Shown here: positions 35,224 to 44,533 of the stretch, piece by piece
How positions within the stretch are numbered: position 1 is the first letter of the stretch
Layout: every line of letters begins with the position of its first letter
Origin: Mycobacterium conspicuum
GTDB lineage: Bacteria; Actinomycetota; Actinomycetes; Mycobacteriales; Mycobacteriaceae
Length of the DNA stretch: 64,000 nt
Reading direction: 5' to 3'
Assembly: GCF_010730195.1 (NCBI RefSeq)
Contig: NZ_AP022613.1
Coordinates: 3,968,001 to 4,032,000 of the forward strand
Made by a program: the position numbers and the translations under genes
Notes under the pieces: model-generated
What the model was told of the DNA's origin: nothing
Seen by the model: only the letters and a program-made list of their open reading frames with translations
Databases searched by the model: none

Positions 35224-36804
35224 TCACATCCGGAACACGCCGTAGGAGACCGGTTCCAGGGGCGCCTGGGCGCATACCGAAAGCCCCAGCCCGACAACTG
35301 TTCTCGTGTCGGTCGGGTCGATGATCCCGTCGTCCCACAGCCGGGCCGTCGAGTAGTAGGGGTTGCCCTGGTCCTCGTACTGCTCGCGGATGGGCGCCTT
35401 GAATGCGTCCTCTTCTTCGGCGGTCCAGGGTTTGCCGTCCGCGGCGAGCTGTTCGCCGCGCACCGTGGCCAACACCGAAGCCGCCTGTTCGCCGCCCATC
35501 ACCGAGATCCGCGCGTTTGGCCACATCCACAGAAAACGCGGAGAATACGCCCTTCCGCACATCGAATAGTTACCCGCCCCATAGGATCCGCCGATCACGA
35601 CGGTCAGCTTGGGCACCCGCGCACAGGCCACGGCGGTGACCATTTTGGCGCCGTGTTTGGCGATGCCACCCGCCTCGTAGTCGCGGCCGACCATGAAGCC
35701 GGCGATGTTCTGCAGGAACAGCAGCGGGATCCTGCGCTTGTCGCACAGCTCGATGAAATGCGCACCCTTCAAAGCGGATTCGCTGAACAGCACACCGTTG
35801 TTGGCGACGATCCCCACGGGATGGCCGTGGATGCGTGCGAACGCGGTGACCAGCGTCTTGCCGTAATTGGCCTTGAATTCACTGAATTCGCTGCCGTCGA
35901 CCAGCCGCACGATGACTTCGTGCACGTCGTAGGGCACCCGCGGATCGGGGGGCACGACGTCGTAGAGCTCGCTCTGGGCGTGCTTGGGCTCGACCGCACG
36001 CAGCACGTCCCACGGCGCCGCCTCGCGCGGTCCGAAGGTGGCCGCGATCGAGCGGACGATCCGCAGGGCATGCTCGTCGTCGTCGGCGAGATGGTCGGTG
36101 ACACCGGAGACCCGGGAGTGCAGGTCGCCGCCGCCGAGCTCCTCGGCCGTGACGATCTCGCCGGTGGCGGCCTTGACCAGGGGCGGCCCGCCGAGGAAGA
36201 TCGTGCCCTGCTCGCGCACGATCACCGCCTCGTCGCTCATCGCCGGCACGTAGGCTCCGCCGGCGGTGCACGAACCCAGCACCGCGGCGACTTGCGGAAT
36301 TCCCTTGGCGCTCATGGTCGCCTGGTTGTAGAAGATGCGCCCGAAATGTTCGCGGTCCGGGAACACCTCGTCCTGGCGCGGCAGGAACGCGCCGCCCGAG
36401 TCGACGAGGTAGATGCATGGCAGCAGATTCTGCAGCGCGACCTCCTGGGCGCGCAGGTGCTTCTTGACCGTCATCGGGTAGTAGGTGCCGCCCTTGACGG
36501 TGGCGTCGTTGGCGACGATCACGCATTCGCGTCCCGATACCCGCCCGATCCCGGTGATGATCCCGGCGCCCGGAGACTCGTCGCCGTACATGCCGCCGGC
36601 GGCCAGCGGGGCCAGCTCCAGGAACGGACTGCCCGCATCGAGCAGGCGGTCCACCCGTTCGCGCGGGAGCAGCTTGCCGCGGCTGACGTGACGCTCGCGG
36701 GCGCGTTCGTTGCCCCCGCGAGCCGCGGCGGCCAGCTTGGCGTTCAGCTCCGCCACCAACCGACGGTGCTCGTCGGCGAAGGACGGCGCGGCGACTTGGG
36801 TCAC
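35224..36804 (-). CDS. accD1: AccD1: carboxyltransferase subunit of methylcrotonyl-CoA carboxylase
   Basis: 526-aa beta subunit (529 expected). GTG 36804 overlaps the scoB stop (GTGA). Carboxyltransferase motifs: GGTYYPMTVKKHLRAQEVAL, SCTAGGAYVPAMSDE in the N half and GVLFSESALKGAHFIELCD and GGSYGAGNYSMCGRAYSPRF in the C half, the last being characteristic of methylcrotonyl-CoA carboxylases. Partner of AccA1. Corresponds to Rv2502c. Confidence 0.92.
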   Translation of the reverse strand: MTQVAAPSFADEHRRLVAELNAKLAAAARGGNERARERHVSRGKLLPRERVDRLLDAGSPFLELAPLAAGGMYGDESPGAGIITGIGRVSGRECVIVANDATVKGGTYYPMTVKKHLRAQEVALQNLLPCIYLVDSGGAFLPRQDEVFPDREHFGRIFYNQATMSAKGIPQVAAVLGSCTAGGAYVPAMSDEAVIVREQGTIFLGGPPLVKAATGEIVTAEELGGGDLHSRVSGVTDHLADDDEHALRIVRSIAATFGPREAAPWDVLRAVEPKHAQSELYDVVPPDPRVPYDVHEVIVRLVDGSEFSEFKANYGKTLVTAFARIHGHPVGIVANNGVLFSESALKGAHFIELCDKRRIPLLFLQNIAGFMVGRDYEAGGIAKHGAKMVTAVACARVPKLTVVIGGSYGAGNYSMCGRAYSPRFLWMWPNARISVMGGEQAASVLATVRGEQLAADGKPWTAEEEDAFKAPIREQYEDQGNPYYSTARLWDDGIIDPTDTRTVVGLGLSVCAQAPLEPVSYGVFRM

Positions 36805-37448
36805 TTGGTGGCCAGGTCCTGAAGCAGAAGGGGCGGTTGGGTTTTCGCGCTGACCTCCTCGATCGACACGCCGGGCGCGGTCTCGATCAGATGCAGGCCG
36901 TCGTCGCGGACATCGATGACCGCAAGCTCGGTGACGATGCGATTCACGCAGCCGACGCCGGTCAACGGCAGTGTGCAGCGCTCCAGAATCTTCGGGCTGC
37001 CGTCCTTGGCGGCGTGCTCCATCATCACGATCACCTTGCGCGCGCCGTGCACCAGATCCATCGCGCCGCCCATGCCCTTGACCATCTTGCCCGGGATCAT
37101 CCAGTTGGCGAGGTCGCCGGTGACCGAAACCTGCATGGCGCCAAGCACAGCGACGTCGAGATGTCCGCCGCGGATGATGCCGAACGAAGTTGCCGAGCCG
37201 AAGAACGCGGCGCCCGGCAGCGCGGTCACCGTCTCCTTGCCCGCATTGATCAGATCGGCGTCGAGATCCTCCCGCTTGGGATACGGCCCGACGCCGAGGA
37301 TGCCGTTCTCCGAATGCAAGACCACATGGACGCCCTCGGGGATGTGGTTGGGGATCAGGGTGGGCATGCCGATGCCGAGGTTGACGTACTGGCCGTCCTC
37401 GAATTCGGCCGCAATCCGCGCGGCCATCTCGTCTCTGCTCCAGCTCAT
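36801..37448 (-). CDS. scoB: ScoB: succinyl-CoA:3-ketoacid CoA-transferase beta subunit
   Basis: 215-aa subunit starting at ATG 37448 (MSWSRDEMAARIAAEFEDGQ). The active-site Glu lies in SENGILGVGP, the typical class I CoA-transferase B motif. With ScoA it moves CoA from succinyl-CoA to acetoacetate, feeding the final leucine-derived carbons into central metabolism. Overlaps accD1 and follows scoA by 16 bp. Corresponds to Rv2503c. Confidence 0.92.
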   Translation of the reverse strand: MSWSRDEMAARIAAEFEDGQYVNLGIGMPTLIPNHIPEGVHVVLHSENGILGVGPYPKREDLDADLINAGKETVTALPGAAFFGSATSFGIIRGGHLDVAVLGAMQVSVTGDLANWMIPGKMVKGMGGAMDLVHGARKVIVMMEHAAKDGSPKILERCTLPLTGVGCVNRIVTELAVIDVRDDGLHLIETAPGVSIEEVSAKTQPPLLLQDLATK

Positions 37449-37464
37449 CTGGCGCCCCTGCTCC

Positions 37465-38208
37465 TCATCGCACCGTTTCCTTCTCGATCCGCTTCGCCGG
37501 ATTGGGCACGTGCACGACGCGCTGGACGAACACCCCCGGCGTGTGCACGGTGGCGGGGTCGATCTCCCCGGGCTCGACGAGGTGCTCGACCTCGGCGATG
37601 GTGATCCGGCCGGCGCCGGCACATTCCGGGTTGAAGTTGGCCGCCGATTCCCGATAAACCAGGTTGCCGTGCCGGTCGCCCTTGTAGGCGTGCACAAGCG
37701 CGAAGTCGGTGCGGATGGCGCGCTCGAGAACATAGGTCACGCCGTCGAACTCGCGGGTCTCCTTGACCGGTGAGGTCACCGCCACCGCGCCGGACGCGTC
37801 GTAGCGCCACGGCAGCCCGCCGTCGGCGATCTGGGTGCCGACGCCGGCGGGGGTGTAGAACGCGGGTATCCCCATCCCGCCCGCGCGCAATCGTTCGGCG
37901 AGGGTGCCCTGCGGGGTCAGCTCGACCTCGAGTTCGCCGGACAGGAACTGGCGCGCGAACTCCTTGTTCTCGCCCACATAGGACGAGATTGTCCGGCGAA
38001 TACGCTTGTGCCCCAACAACACTCCCAGCCCGATACCATCGACGCCGCAGTTGTTCGAGACCGTCTCCAGGTCGGTCACCCCGGTGTCGGCCAGCGCTGC
38101 GATCAGCGCTTCGGGAATGCCGCACAGACCGAACCCGCCCACGGCCAGCGACGAACCGTCGGTTATGTCGGCGATCGCCTCCGCGGCCGTCGCCACCACC
38201 TTGTCCAT
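37465..38208 (-). CDS. scoA: ScoA: succinyl-CoA:3-ketoacid CoA-transferase alpha subunit
   Basis: 247-aa alpha subunit with the CoA-binding GGFGLCGIPEALI motif and ENKEFARQFLSGELEVELTP. First gene of the leucine-catabolism operon; its upstream region holds a perfect palindrome 22 bp before the start codon, well placed for repression by BkaR. Corresponds to Rv2504c. Confidence 0.92.
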   Translation of the reverse strand: MDKVVATAAEAIADITDGSSLAVGGFGLCGIPEALIAALADTGVTDLETVSNNCGVDGIGLGVLLGHKRIRRTISSYVGENKEFARQFLSGELEVELTPQGTLAERLRAGGMGIPAFYTPAGVGTQIADGGLPWRYDASGAVAVTSPVKETREFDGVTYVLERAIRTDFALVHAYKGDRHGNLVYRESAANFNPECAGAGRITIAEVEHLVEPGEIDPATVHTPGVFVQRVVHVPNPAKRIEKETVR

Positions 38209-38229
38209 GACCGCAGAGCCTCCCAGATT

Positions 38230-38249
38230 CAGTTAATGCTCATTAACTG
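38230..38249. promoter_or_regulatory. Perfect palindrome, probable BkaR operator
   Basis: CAGTTAATG and CATTAACTG arms, 9 bp each, around CT. It lies in the scoA-bkaR divergent promoter, 22 bp upstream of scoA. TetR proteins typically bind palindromes of this size next to their own gene. Confidence 0.65.
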
Positions 38250-38311
38250 GGGTGAGAATACCATTACCCGTCCGGTGCGTCCAGAGAGGGACGAACGTCC
38301 GCGCAATCGAC

Positions 38312-38329
38312 AGTTAATAGCGACTAACT
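38312..38329. promoter_or_regulatory. Degenerate second BkaR-type operator
   Basis: AGTTAATAGCGACTAACT repeats the outer AGTTA/TAACT arms of the palindrome at 38230 with an altered centre. It lies 49 bp upstream of bkaR and could mediate weaker autorepression. Confidence 0.45.
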
Positions 38330-38377
38330 CGTGCTACGTTAGGGACGATTAACCGAAGCGTCCCGACGGAGACCGTC

Positions 38378-39040
38378 ATGGCAACGTCCGCCCCGGACCG
38401 CCAGCCCGACCAGCCTGGTCAGCCCGAATCCCCAAGCCGCCGCAGCCAGTTGAAATCCGACCGGCGTTTGCAACTCCTCTCAGCAGCCGAACGGCTGTTC
38501 GCCGAACGCGGCTTCCTCGCCGTCCGACTGGAAGACATCGGCGCGGCCGCCGGGGTCAGCGGCCCGGCCATCTACCGGCACTTCCCGAACAAGGAGTCGC
38601 TGCTGGTCGAGCTGCTGGTCGGAATCAGCGCCCGGCTGCTCGCCGGTGCCCGCGATGTGACCGCCCGCAACGCCGACCCGGCGGGTGCGCTAAACGGCCT
38701 CATCGATTTCCATCTCGACTTCGCCCTGGGCGAGCCCGACCTGATCCGGATCCAGGACCGCGACCTCGCGTACCTGCCCGACGCCGCGGAGCGCCAGGTG
38801 CGCAAAGCACAGCGCCAGTACGTCGAGATCTGGGTGGGCGTGCTGCGCGAGCTGAGCCCGCAGCTCGCCGAGGCCGACGCACGGTTGACCGCGCACGCGG
38901 TGTTCGGGTTGCTGAACTCGACACCACACAGCATGAAGTCCGGTGACAACTCACGCACCAAGCCGGCCTTCGCCGCGCGGTATCGGGCCGTCATGCGGGC
39001 AATGACGGTCGCCGCGCTGCGGGCCGCTGATCAGCGCTGA
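38378..39040 (+). CDS. bkaR: TetR-family repressor BkaR of branched-chain keto acid catabolism
   Basis: 220-aa regulator. After a Pro/Gln-rich lead (1-25), the HTH reads RLEDIGAAAGVSGPAIYRHF. The C-terminal ligand-binding domain is all-helical. It is divergent from scoA and corresponds to Rv2506, reported as BkaR, repressor of the branched-chain keto acid operon (recalled). The two AGTTA-type palindromes in the shared promoter are its expected sites. The ligand is probably an acyl-CoA or keto acid of the pathway (inference). Confidence 0.88.
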   Translation: MATSAPDRQPDQPGQPESPSRRSQLKSDRRLQLLSAAERLFAERGFLAVRLEDIGAAAGVSGPAIYRHFPNKESLLVELLVGISARLLAGARDVTARNADPAGALNGLIDFHLDFALGEPDLIRIQDRDLAYLPDAAERQVRKAQRQYVEIWVGVLRELSPQLAEADARLTAHAVFGLLNSTPHSMKSGDNSRTKPAFAARYRAVMRAMTVAALRAADQR

Positions 39041-39120
39041 TTGGGTGCGCCACGGGTTGTGCCACCGATGATCCGCGCGAACTTCCAGCGGGCGCGCCCA
39101 GCTTAGGTACCCTGCAATTC

Positions 39121-39900
39121 ATGAGCGATCCACACCGAACGGAGCGGTTCGGTGCTGCTCAGCCTTGGTCCCGATCATCCGCGCCGCAGGGTCATCAGGA
39201 CCCACCGCGCGTCGATCCCGCGTACGCCGACCAGGCGCCCTACGCGCCCGCGTACGGCGCGCCGCCGACGCAGTGGGCGCCGACCTCGAGCCAACCGAAC
39301 CCGACCCAACAGTTGCCGCCGTATTGGCAATACGACCAGCCCCCGCCGGACGGAACGCCCACCGCGCGGCTTTCTCCCCCGCCGTCGGAGGGCCCGAAAT
39401 CGCCGCGCTGGCTGTGGATTGCCGCGGCCGCGGCGGTCCTGCTGGTGGTGGGATTGGTCATCGCGCTGATCATCGCTAATGGCTCGATGAAGACACAGAC
39501 CGCGGTCGAGCCGCTGCCCCCGATGCCCGGGCCGAGTTCGGCGTCGCCCCTGCCGACGACCAGGACGCACACCCCCAGCGCCGCGCCCTCCACCGCCCCG
39601 GGCGAGACCACCGAGTCGCCGGAACCCGGCGCGATGCAGCCCGTCGTCTACAACGTCAGCGGCGAAGGCCGCGCGATCAGCATCACGTACATGGACACCG
39701 GCGGCATGATTCAGACCGAGTTCAATGTGTCGCTGCCGTGGAGCAAAGAGGTCAGCCTGTCGAAGTCGGCCGCGCACCCGGCGAACGTCACGATCGTCAA
39801 CATCGGCCACACGATCACCTGCTCGGTCACGGTGGCCGGGGTTCAGGTGCGCCAGCGGACCGGGGCGGGTATCACGATTTGCGACGCGCCGCTGTCCTAA
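39121..39900 (+). CDS. Proline-rich single-pass membrane protein with MmpS-like domain (Rv2507-like)
   Basis: 259-aa protein. Residues 1-95 are cytoplasmic, Pro/Gln/Thr-rich; one transmembrane helix at about 97-117 (LWIAAAAAVLLVVGLVIALI); then a Pro/Ser/Thr linker and a C-terminal beta-rich domain (about 175-259; VVYNVSGEGRAISITYMDTG) similar to MmpS accessory proteins of mycobacterial lipid exporters. No mmpL gene lies beside it. Function unknown; position and architecture match Rv2507. Confidence 0.75.
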   Translation: MSDPHRTERFGAAQPWSRSSAPQGHQDPPRVDPAYADQAPYAPAYGAPPTQWAPTSSQPNPTQQLPPYWQYDQPPPDGTPTARLSPPPSEGPKSPRWLWIAAAAAVLLVVGLVIALIIANGSMKTQTAVEPLPPMPGPSSASPLPTTRTHTPSAAPSTAPGETTESPEPGAMQPVVYNVSGEGRAISITYMDTGGMIQTEFNVSLPWSKEVSLSKSAAHPANVTIVNIGHTITCSVTVAGVQVRQRTGAGITICDAPLS

Positions 39901-39904
39901 TGCT

Positions 39905-41227
39905 CTAGACCTGTTCCGCCGGGACGGCCGCACGGCGCGGCGGGACGCGGACCACCAGCATGGCCAGTAGGCCCGCGAGCAACACCAGCGAGATGCCACC
40001 CCATCCGGCACGGACGGCACCGAACGCATCGACGAACACGGAAAACAGCCACGGCGCAATGAACGACACCGCCCGCCCGGTCATGGTGTACAGACCGAAG
40101 GCGACCCCCTCCTTGCCGTGGTCCGCCATCTGCAGCAACAGCGCCCGCGACGACGCCAGCGCCGGGCCGAGGAAAAGAGCCAGCAGCAGTCCGCCCACCC
40201 AGAACGCCGCCCGGCCGTACAAGCCCAGCAGCGCGAGCTCGACGCCGACCATCACGGCCAGTGACCCGATGATGACCGGTTTGGATCCGATCCGATGGTC
40301 GACCAACCCGCCGAGCACGGCGCCCACAGCGGCGACGACGGACGCCGCCACCCCGAATACCAGGACGTCCCCCTGCGAGAGGCCGTACACGCTGACGCCC
40401 AGCACCGCGCCGAACGCCAAAATGCCCGTCAGCCCGTCCCGGAACAGCGCGCTGGCGCCCAGGAAGTAGACCAGATTGCGGTCGCGCCGCCACTCCCCCT
40501 TGATCTCCGACCACAGCCGCCGATACCCACCCAGCATGGTGGTCGTCGGGCCCACCGCGCCGGAGTCGGGCAGCCGGTGTGCGCCCAGCAGCAGCGGCAG
40601 GGCCAGCACAGCGAAGCACCCCGCGGCCAGCAGCATCGCCGTCCGGACGTAGAGCCCGTCGTGGGTGGGCACGTGCAGCAGCCCGCGCTCCGGACCGGTT
40701 CCGGCGATGAATCCGACGTAGATCAGCACCAGCAGCACCACGCTCCCGACGAATCCCGCCGCCGCGCCAATGCTGGACACCCGGCCGGCCGTCTCCGGCG
40801 TCGAGAGCTGGCGCAGCATCGCGTTGTAGGGCACGCTGGCCAGGTCGCAGCAGGCCGCCGTGGCCCCGAGCAGCACCAGCCCGGCCCACAAATAGCTGGG
40901 ATCGGCGCGGATCAAATACATCGCGCAGGTCAGCGTCACCGCCCCGCCCGTTAACACGCTCATCGCCACCCGCCGGCGATGCGGAGACTCCACCCACACC
41001 CCGACCGCGGGCGCCAGCACCGCGATGGTCAGCCCGGCGATGGTCCCCGCGCGACCCAACCAACTCGCCGCGGTGGTGCCGCCGTGCAGGTTCGCCCCGA
41101 CCGTGCCGGTCAGGTAGACGGAGAACACGAACGTCGCCACGATGGCGCTGAGGCCGGCCGAACCGGCGTCCCACAGCGCCCACGCCACCACCGGGGATCG
41201 CACGCCCCTCCGCCCCGGCTGATTCAT
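39905..41227 (-). CDS. MFS transporter, UMF1/Atg22-like (Rv2508c)
   Basis: 440-aa transporter with about twelve transmembrane helices. The opening VVAWALWDAGSAGLSAIVAT resembles the start of the UMF1/Atg22 branch of the major facilitator superfamily, members of which are linked to amino-acid efflux in yeast vacuoles. The substrate here is unknown. Convergent with the previous gene, 4 bp apart. Divergent from cmrA. Confidence 0.75.
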   Translation of the reverse strand: MNQPGRRGVRSPVVAWALWDAGSAGLSAIVATFVFSVYLTGTVGANLHGGTTAASWLGRAGTIAGLTIAVLAPAVGVWVESPHRRRVAMSVLTGGAVTLTCAMYLIRADPSYLWAGLVLLGATAACCDLASVPYNAMLRQLSTPETAGRVSSIGAAAGFVGSVVLLVLIYVGFIAGTGPERGLLHVPTHDGLYVRTAMLLAAGCFAVLALPLLLGAHRLPDSGAVGPTTTMLGGYRRLWSEIKGEWRRDRNLVYFLGASALFRDGLTGILAFGAVLGVSVYGLSQGDVLVFGVAASVVAAVGAVLGGLVDHRIGSKPVIIGSLAVMVGVELALLGLYGRAAFWVGGLLLALFLGPALASSRALLLQMADHGKEGVAFGLYTMTGRAVSFIAPWLFSVFVDAFGAVRAGWGGISLVLLAGLLAMLVVRVPPRRAAVPAEQV

Positions 41228-41305
41228 GCAGGGGACTCTATCTGGCCCGCGGCGCCGGCTCTCTCTATCGGCGGCTCACAGGGGGCGGTGTCTACCATTG
41301 GCCGC

Positions 41306-42112
41306 ATGCCGCTACCCGCTCCCAGCCCCGACGCGCGTGCCGTGGTGACCGGAGCTTCCCAAAACATCGGCGCGGCGCTGGCCACCGAACTCGCCGCCCG
41401 CGGGCACAGCCTGATCGTCACCGCGCGACGCGAGGACTTGCTCACCGACCTGGCCACGCGCCTATCCGACAAGTATCGCGTCGCGGTGGAAGTACGCCCC
41501 GCCGATCTAGCCGACCCGGCTCAACGGGCGAAGCTGTGCGACGAATTGGCCGCCCGCCCCGTGTCGATCCTGTGCGCCAACGCGGGGACGGCGACATTCG
41601 GTCCGGTGGCAGGCCTCGATCCGGCGGGCGAGAAGGCTCAGGTGCAGCTGAACGCCGTTGCGGTGCATGATCTTACGTTGGCGGTGCTGCCGGGTATGAT
41701 CGAGCGCAAGGCCGGCGGCATCCTGATTTCCGGTTCGACGGCGGGCAATTCGCCGATCCCGTACAACGCCACCTATGCCGCGACGAAGGCGTTCGCGAAT
41801 ACCTTCAGCGAATCGTTGCGCGGCGAACTGCGCAACACCGGTGTGCACGTCACGCTGCTGGCCCCCGGGCCGGTGCGCACCGATCTGCCCGCTGACGCGG
41901 AACGATCCCTGGTGGAAAAGCTGGTCCCGGACTTCCTGTGGATCTCCACGGAGCACACCGCGCGGCGATCGCTGGATGCGTTGGAGCGCAACAAGATGCG
42001 CGTCGTCCCGGGCGTGACATCGAAGGCGATGTCGGTCGCGAGCGGGTATGCGCCGCGCGCGATCGTGGCGCCGATCGTGGGCGCGTTCTACAAGAAGCTC
42101 GGCGGCGGGTAG
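41306..42112 (+). CDS. cmrA: CmrA: mycolate reductase, short-chain dehydrogenase
   Basis: 268-aa SDR; length and position match Rv2509. The start is ATG 41306; a longer frame to 40979 runs through the divergent transporter gene and was rejected. NADPH motif VTGASQNIGAAL, NAG motif CANAGTATFG, catalytic Ser in ISGSTAGN and Y-A-A-T-K (YAATKAF). The enzyme reduces the beta-keto precursor to mature mycolic acid, the last step before transfer to the cell wall (established for Corynebacterineae). Confidence 0.85.
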   Translation: MPLPAPSPDARAVVTGASQNIGAALATELAARGHSLIVTARREDLLTDLATRLSDKYRVAVEVRPADLADPAQRAKLCDELAARPVSILCANAGTATFGPVAGLDPAGEKAQVQLNAVAVHDLTLAVLPGMIERKAGGILISGSTAGNSPIPYNATYAATKAFANTFSESLRGELRNTGVHVTLLAPGPVRTDLPADAERSLVEKLVPDFLWISTEHTARRSLDALERNKMRVVPGVTSKAMSVASGYAPRAIVAPIVGAFYKKLGGG

Positions 42113-42115
42113 CGG

Positions 42116-43666
42116 CTACTTCCGGCGTCGGCCCGAGCCGAACAAGCCGCGGACAATCTCGCGTATCGCGGTGTTGAACCCGCTCTTCACCGTCGGGTCG
42201 CTGAGAACATCCTTCCACCAGGGGGGAGGCTTGGGCTCCCAGGGCGCTGGCATCGGCGGGATCTCGGAATCGGTTGGCAGCGGCGGAGATTCGGGCGCTC
42301 CGGAGTCCGGCGCCGCCTGCGGGGTCGCGTCGGGCTCGGGTGGCTGCTCGACCGTCTGCCCGTACTTGGCTTGCAGCGGGCTGGCTTTGACCGCTTCGAC
42401 GATCGCGTCATCGCCGATAGCGCCCATCAGCGAGCGGGGAACGCGCATGCGCGTCCATGCCACGGGCGTCGGCGCACCCTTCTCCGAAAGCACGGTGACG
42501 ACGGCCTCGCCGATACCCAGCGACGTCAGCGCCGATTCGAGGTCGTAGACATCGGTTTTCGGGTAGGTGCGGACGGTCTTGCTCAGCGCCTTCTGGTCGT
42601 CGGGGGTGAACGCGCGCAGCGCGTGCTGAATGCGCGCTCCCAGCTGGGACAGCACATCGTTGGGCACGTCGGTGGGCAGCTGGGTGCAGAAGAACACCCC
42701 GACGCCCTTGGAGCGAATCAGCTTGACCGTCTGCTCCACTTGGTCCAGGAATGCCTTCGAGGCTTCGGTGAACAACAGGTGCGCCTCGTCGAAGAAGAAC
42801 ACCAGCTTGGGCTTGTCCACGTCGCCGACCTCGGGCAGTTCGGCGAACAGGTCGGCCAGCAGCCACATCAGGAAGGTGGAAAAGATGATCGGGCGCAACG
42901 ACTGGCCGCCGAACTCGAGGAGGGTGATGATGCCGCGTTCCTGGTCGTCGAACCGCAGCAGGTCGCGCGTATCAAGCTTCGGGTCGCCGAAGAACGTGTC
43001 GCCGCCTTCGCCCTCGAGGTTGACCAGCGCGCGCAGGATGACGCCCGCGGTCGTGGGCGACACTCCGCCCAGGTTTTTCAGATCGTCTTTGCCCTCGTCG
43101 CTGGTCAAATGGGCGATGACGGTGCGCAACTGGTTCAACGTGATCAGCGGACGGTCGTTCTCCTTCGCCCAATGGAAGATCAGCCCCAGCGTGGATTCTT
43201 GAGTAGCGTTGAGCCCCAACACCTTTGACAGCAGCACCGGGCCGAAGCTGGCAACGGTTGCCCGCACCGGCACCCCGATTCCGCCGGTGCCCAACGACAG
43301 AAACTCCACCGGGAATCTCGTGGCGGTCCAGTCGTCCCCGGTGTCCTTGGCGCGCGCCGCGGTTTTGTCGTTGGCCTGCCCCGGCCGGGACAGCCCAGAC
43401 AGGTCGCCCTTCACGTCCGCCATCAGCACCGGAACGCCTGCCGCGCTGAGCTGCTCGGCGATCAGCTGCAACGTCTTGGTCTTGCCGGTGCCGGTCGCGC
43501 CGGCGACCAGACCGTGCCGGTTGATGGTGGCCAGCGGGATGCGGATCTGGGCGGTCGGGTCCGCCTGACCGTCGACGACGACGGTGCCCAACTCCAGGGC
43601 CTTACCCTCGACGGCATAACCAGCGGAAATCCGTTTGGCGGGCGTCCCCGCCGCTTCGGTGCTCAT
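42116..43666 (-). CDS. HerA/YjgR-like DUF853 ATPase (Rv2510c)
   Basis: 516-aa P-loop ATPase. Walker A GATGTGKT (K62), Walker B FFFDEAHLLF and an arginine-finger-like FCTQLPTDVPNDVLSQLGAR region mark it as a HerA-type helicase-fold protein of the DUF853 group. The C-terminus is Pro-rich, then GLFGSGRRRK. No nuclease partner (NurA) is adjacent. The role is unknown; relatives are widely conserved and not clearly linked to recombination. Convergent with cmrA, 3 bp apart. Confidence 0.8.
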   Translation of the reverse strand: MSTEAAGTPAKRISAGYAVEGKALELGTVVVDGQADPTAQIRIPLATINRHGLVAGATGTGKTKTLQLIAEQLSAAGVPVLMADVKGDLSGLSRPGQANDKTAARAKDTGDDWTATRFPVEFLSLGTGGIGVPVRATVASFGPVLLSKVLGLNATQESTLGLIFHWAKENDRPLITLNQLRTVIAHLTSDEGKDDLKNLGGVSPTTAGVILRALVNLEGEGGDTFFGDPKLDTRDLLRFDDQERGIITLLEFGGQSLRPIIFSTFLMWLLADLFAELPEVGDVDKPKLVFFFDEAHLLFTEASKAFLDQVEQTVKLIRSKGVGVFFCTQLPTDVPNDVLSQLGARIQHALRAFTPDDQKALSKTVRTYPKTDVYDLESALTSLGIGEAVVTVLSEKGAPTPVAWTRMRVPRSLMGAIGDDAIVEAVKASPLQAKYGQTVEQPPEPDATPQAAPDSGAPESPPLPTDSEIPPMPAPWEPKPPPWWKDVLSDPTVKSGFNTAIREIVRGLFGSGRRRK

Positions 43667-43776
43667 CGTGCCGCGTCCTTCTTCCCCGAGTAGTCGCCGC
43701 GCCGCCAGGCAAAGCTCACACTACTTGCCAGGGGGATGCAGGGGCAGGGCTGACGGTGGGCCTACTGTAGAGCGCT

Positions 43777-44424
43777 GTGCGCGACGAATTGGTGTGGATC
43801 GACTGCGAGATGACCGGCCTGGACGTGGGCTCGGACAAGCTGATCGAGATCGCGGCCCTGGTCACCGACGCCGATCTGAACATCCTCGGCGACGGAATCG
43901 ATGTGGTGATCCACGCCGACGACGCCGCACTGTCCTCGATGATCGACGTCGTCACCGAAATGCACACGCGCTCCGGGCTCATCAACGAGGTGAAAGCGTC
44001 CGTCGTCGACGTGGCGACCGCCGAGGCGATGGTGCTCGACTACATCGGCGCACACGTCAAACAGCCCAAGACCGCGCCCCTGGCGGGCAACTCGATCGCC
44101 ACCGATCGTTCGTTCATCGCCCGAGACATGCCCAAGCTGGACTCGTTTCTGCATTACCGGATGATCGACGTCAGCTCGATTAAGGAGCTGTGCCGGCGCT
44201 GGTATCCGCGCATCTACTTCGGTCAGCCGGCCAAGGGGCTCGCGCACCGCGCGCTGGCCGACATTCACGAATCCATCCGTGAGCTGCAGTTCTACCGGCG
44301 CACCGCGTTTGTTCCGCCGCCGGGCCCGCCGACCAGCGAAATCGCGCTGGTAGCGGCCGAGCTTGGTAACGGGTCCGACGCACCCGAAACAAACGATTCG
44401 GCCGACGAGGCACCGAGCGGCTAG
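43777..44424 (+). CDS. orn: Oligoribonuclease
   Basis: 215-aa DEDDh 3'-5' exonuclease that degrades short RNA fragments and pGpG. The start is GTG 43777. Exo motifs: WIDCEMTGLD (D9, E11), LAGNSIATDRSFIARDMP, and GLAHRALADI with the catalytic His and last Asp. The acidic tail after residue 190 is typical of mycobacterial Orn. Stands 31 bp upstream of tRNA-His on the same strand. Confidence 0.93.
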   Translation: MRDELVWIDCEMTGLDVGSDKLIEIAALVTDADLNILGDGIDVVIHADDAALSSMIDVVTEMHTRSGLINEVKASVVDVATAEAMVLDYIGAHVKQPKTAPLAGNSIATDRSFIARDMPKLDSFLHYRMIDVSSIKELCRRWYPRIYFGQPAKGLAHRALADIHESIRELQFYRRTAFVPPPGPPTSEIALVAAELGNGSDAPETNDSADEAPSG

Positions 44425-44455
44425 TATCGACGTCGCCGCGCGGTAGGCGGCAATG

Positions 44456-44528
44456 GTGGCTGTAGTTCAGCTGGTAGAGCACCAGGTTGTGATCCTGGGT
44501 GTCGCGGGTTCGAGTCCCGTCAGCCACC
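44456..44528 (+). tRNA. tRNA-His (GTG)
   Basis: 73-nt cloverleaf: acceptor GTGGCTG paired with CAGCCAC, D-arm GTTCAGCTGGTAGAGC-type, anticodon GTG at 44489-44491 in loop TTGTGAT, T-arm CGGGTTCGAGTCCCG, discriminator C and G at -1 as expected for tRNA-His. No encoded CCA. Confidence 0.95.
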
Positions 44529-44533
44529 CCATC

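Noticed and set aside
40979..41305. Longer N-terminus for cmrA
   Set aside because: It lies across the divergent MFS gene; ATG 41306 yields the expected 268 residues.
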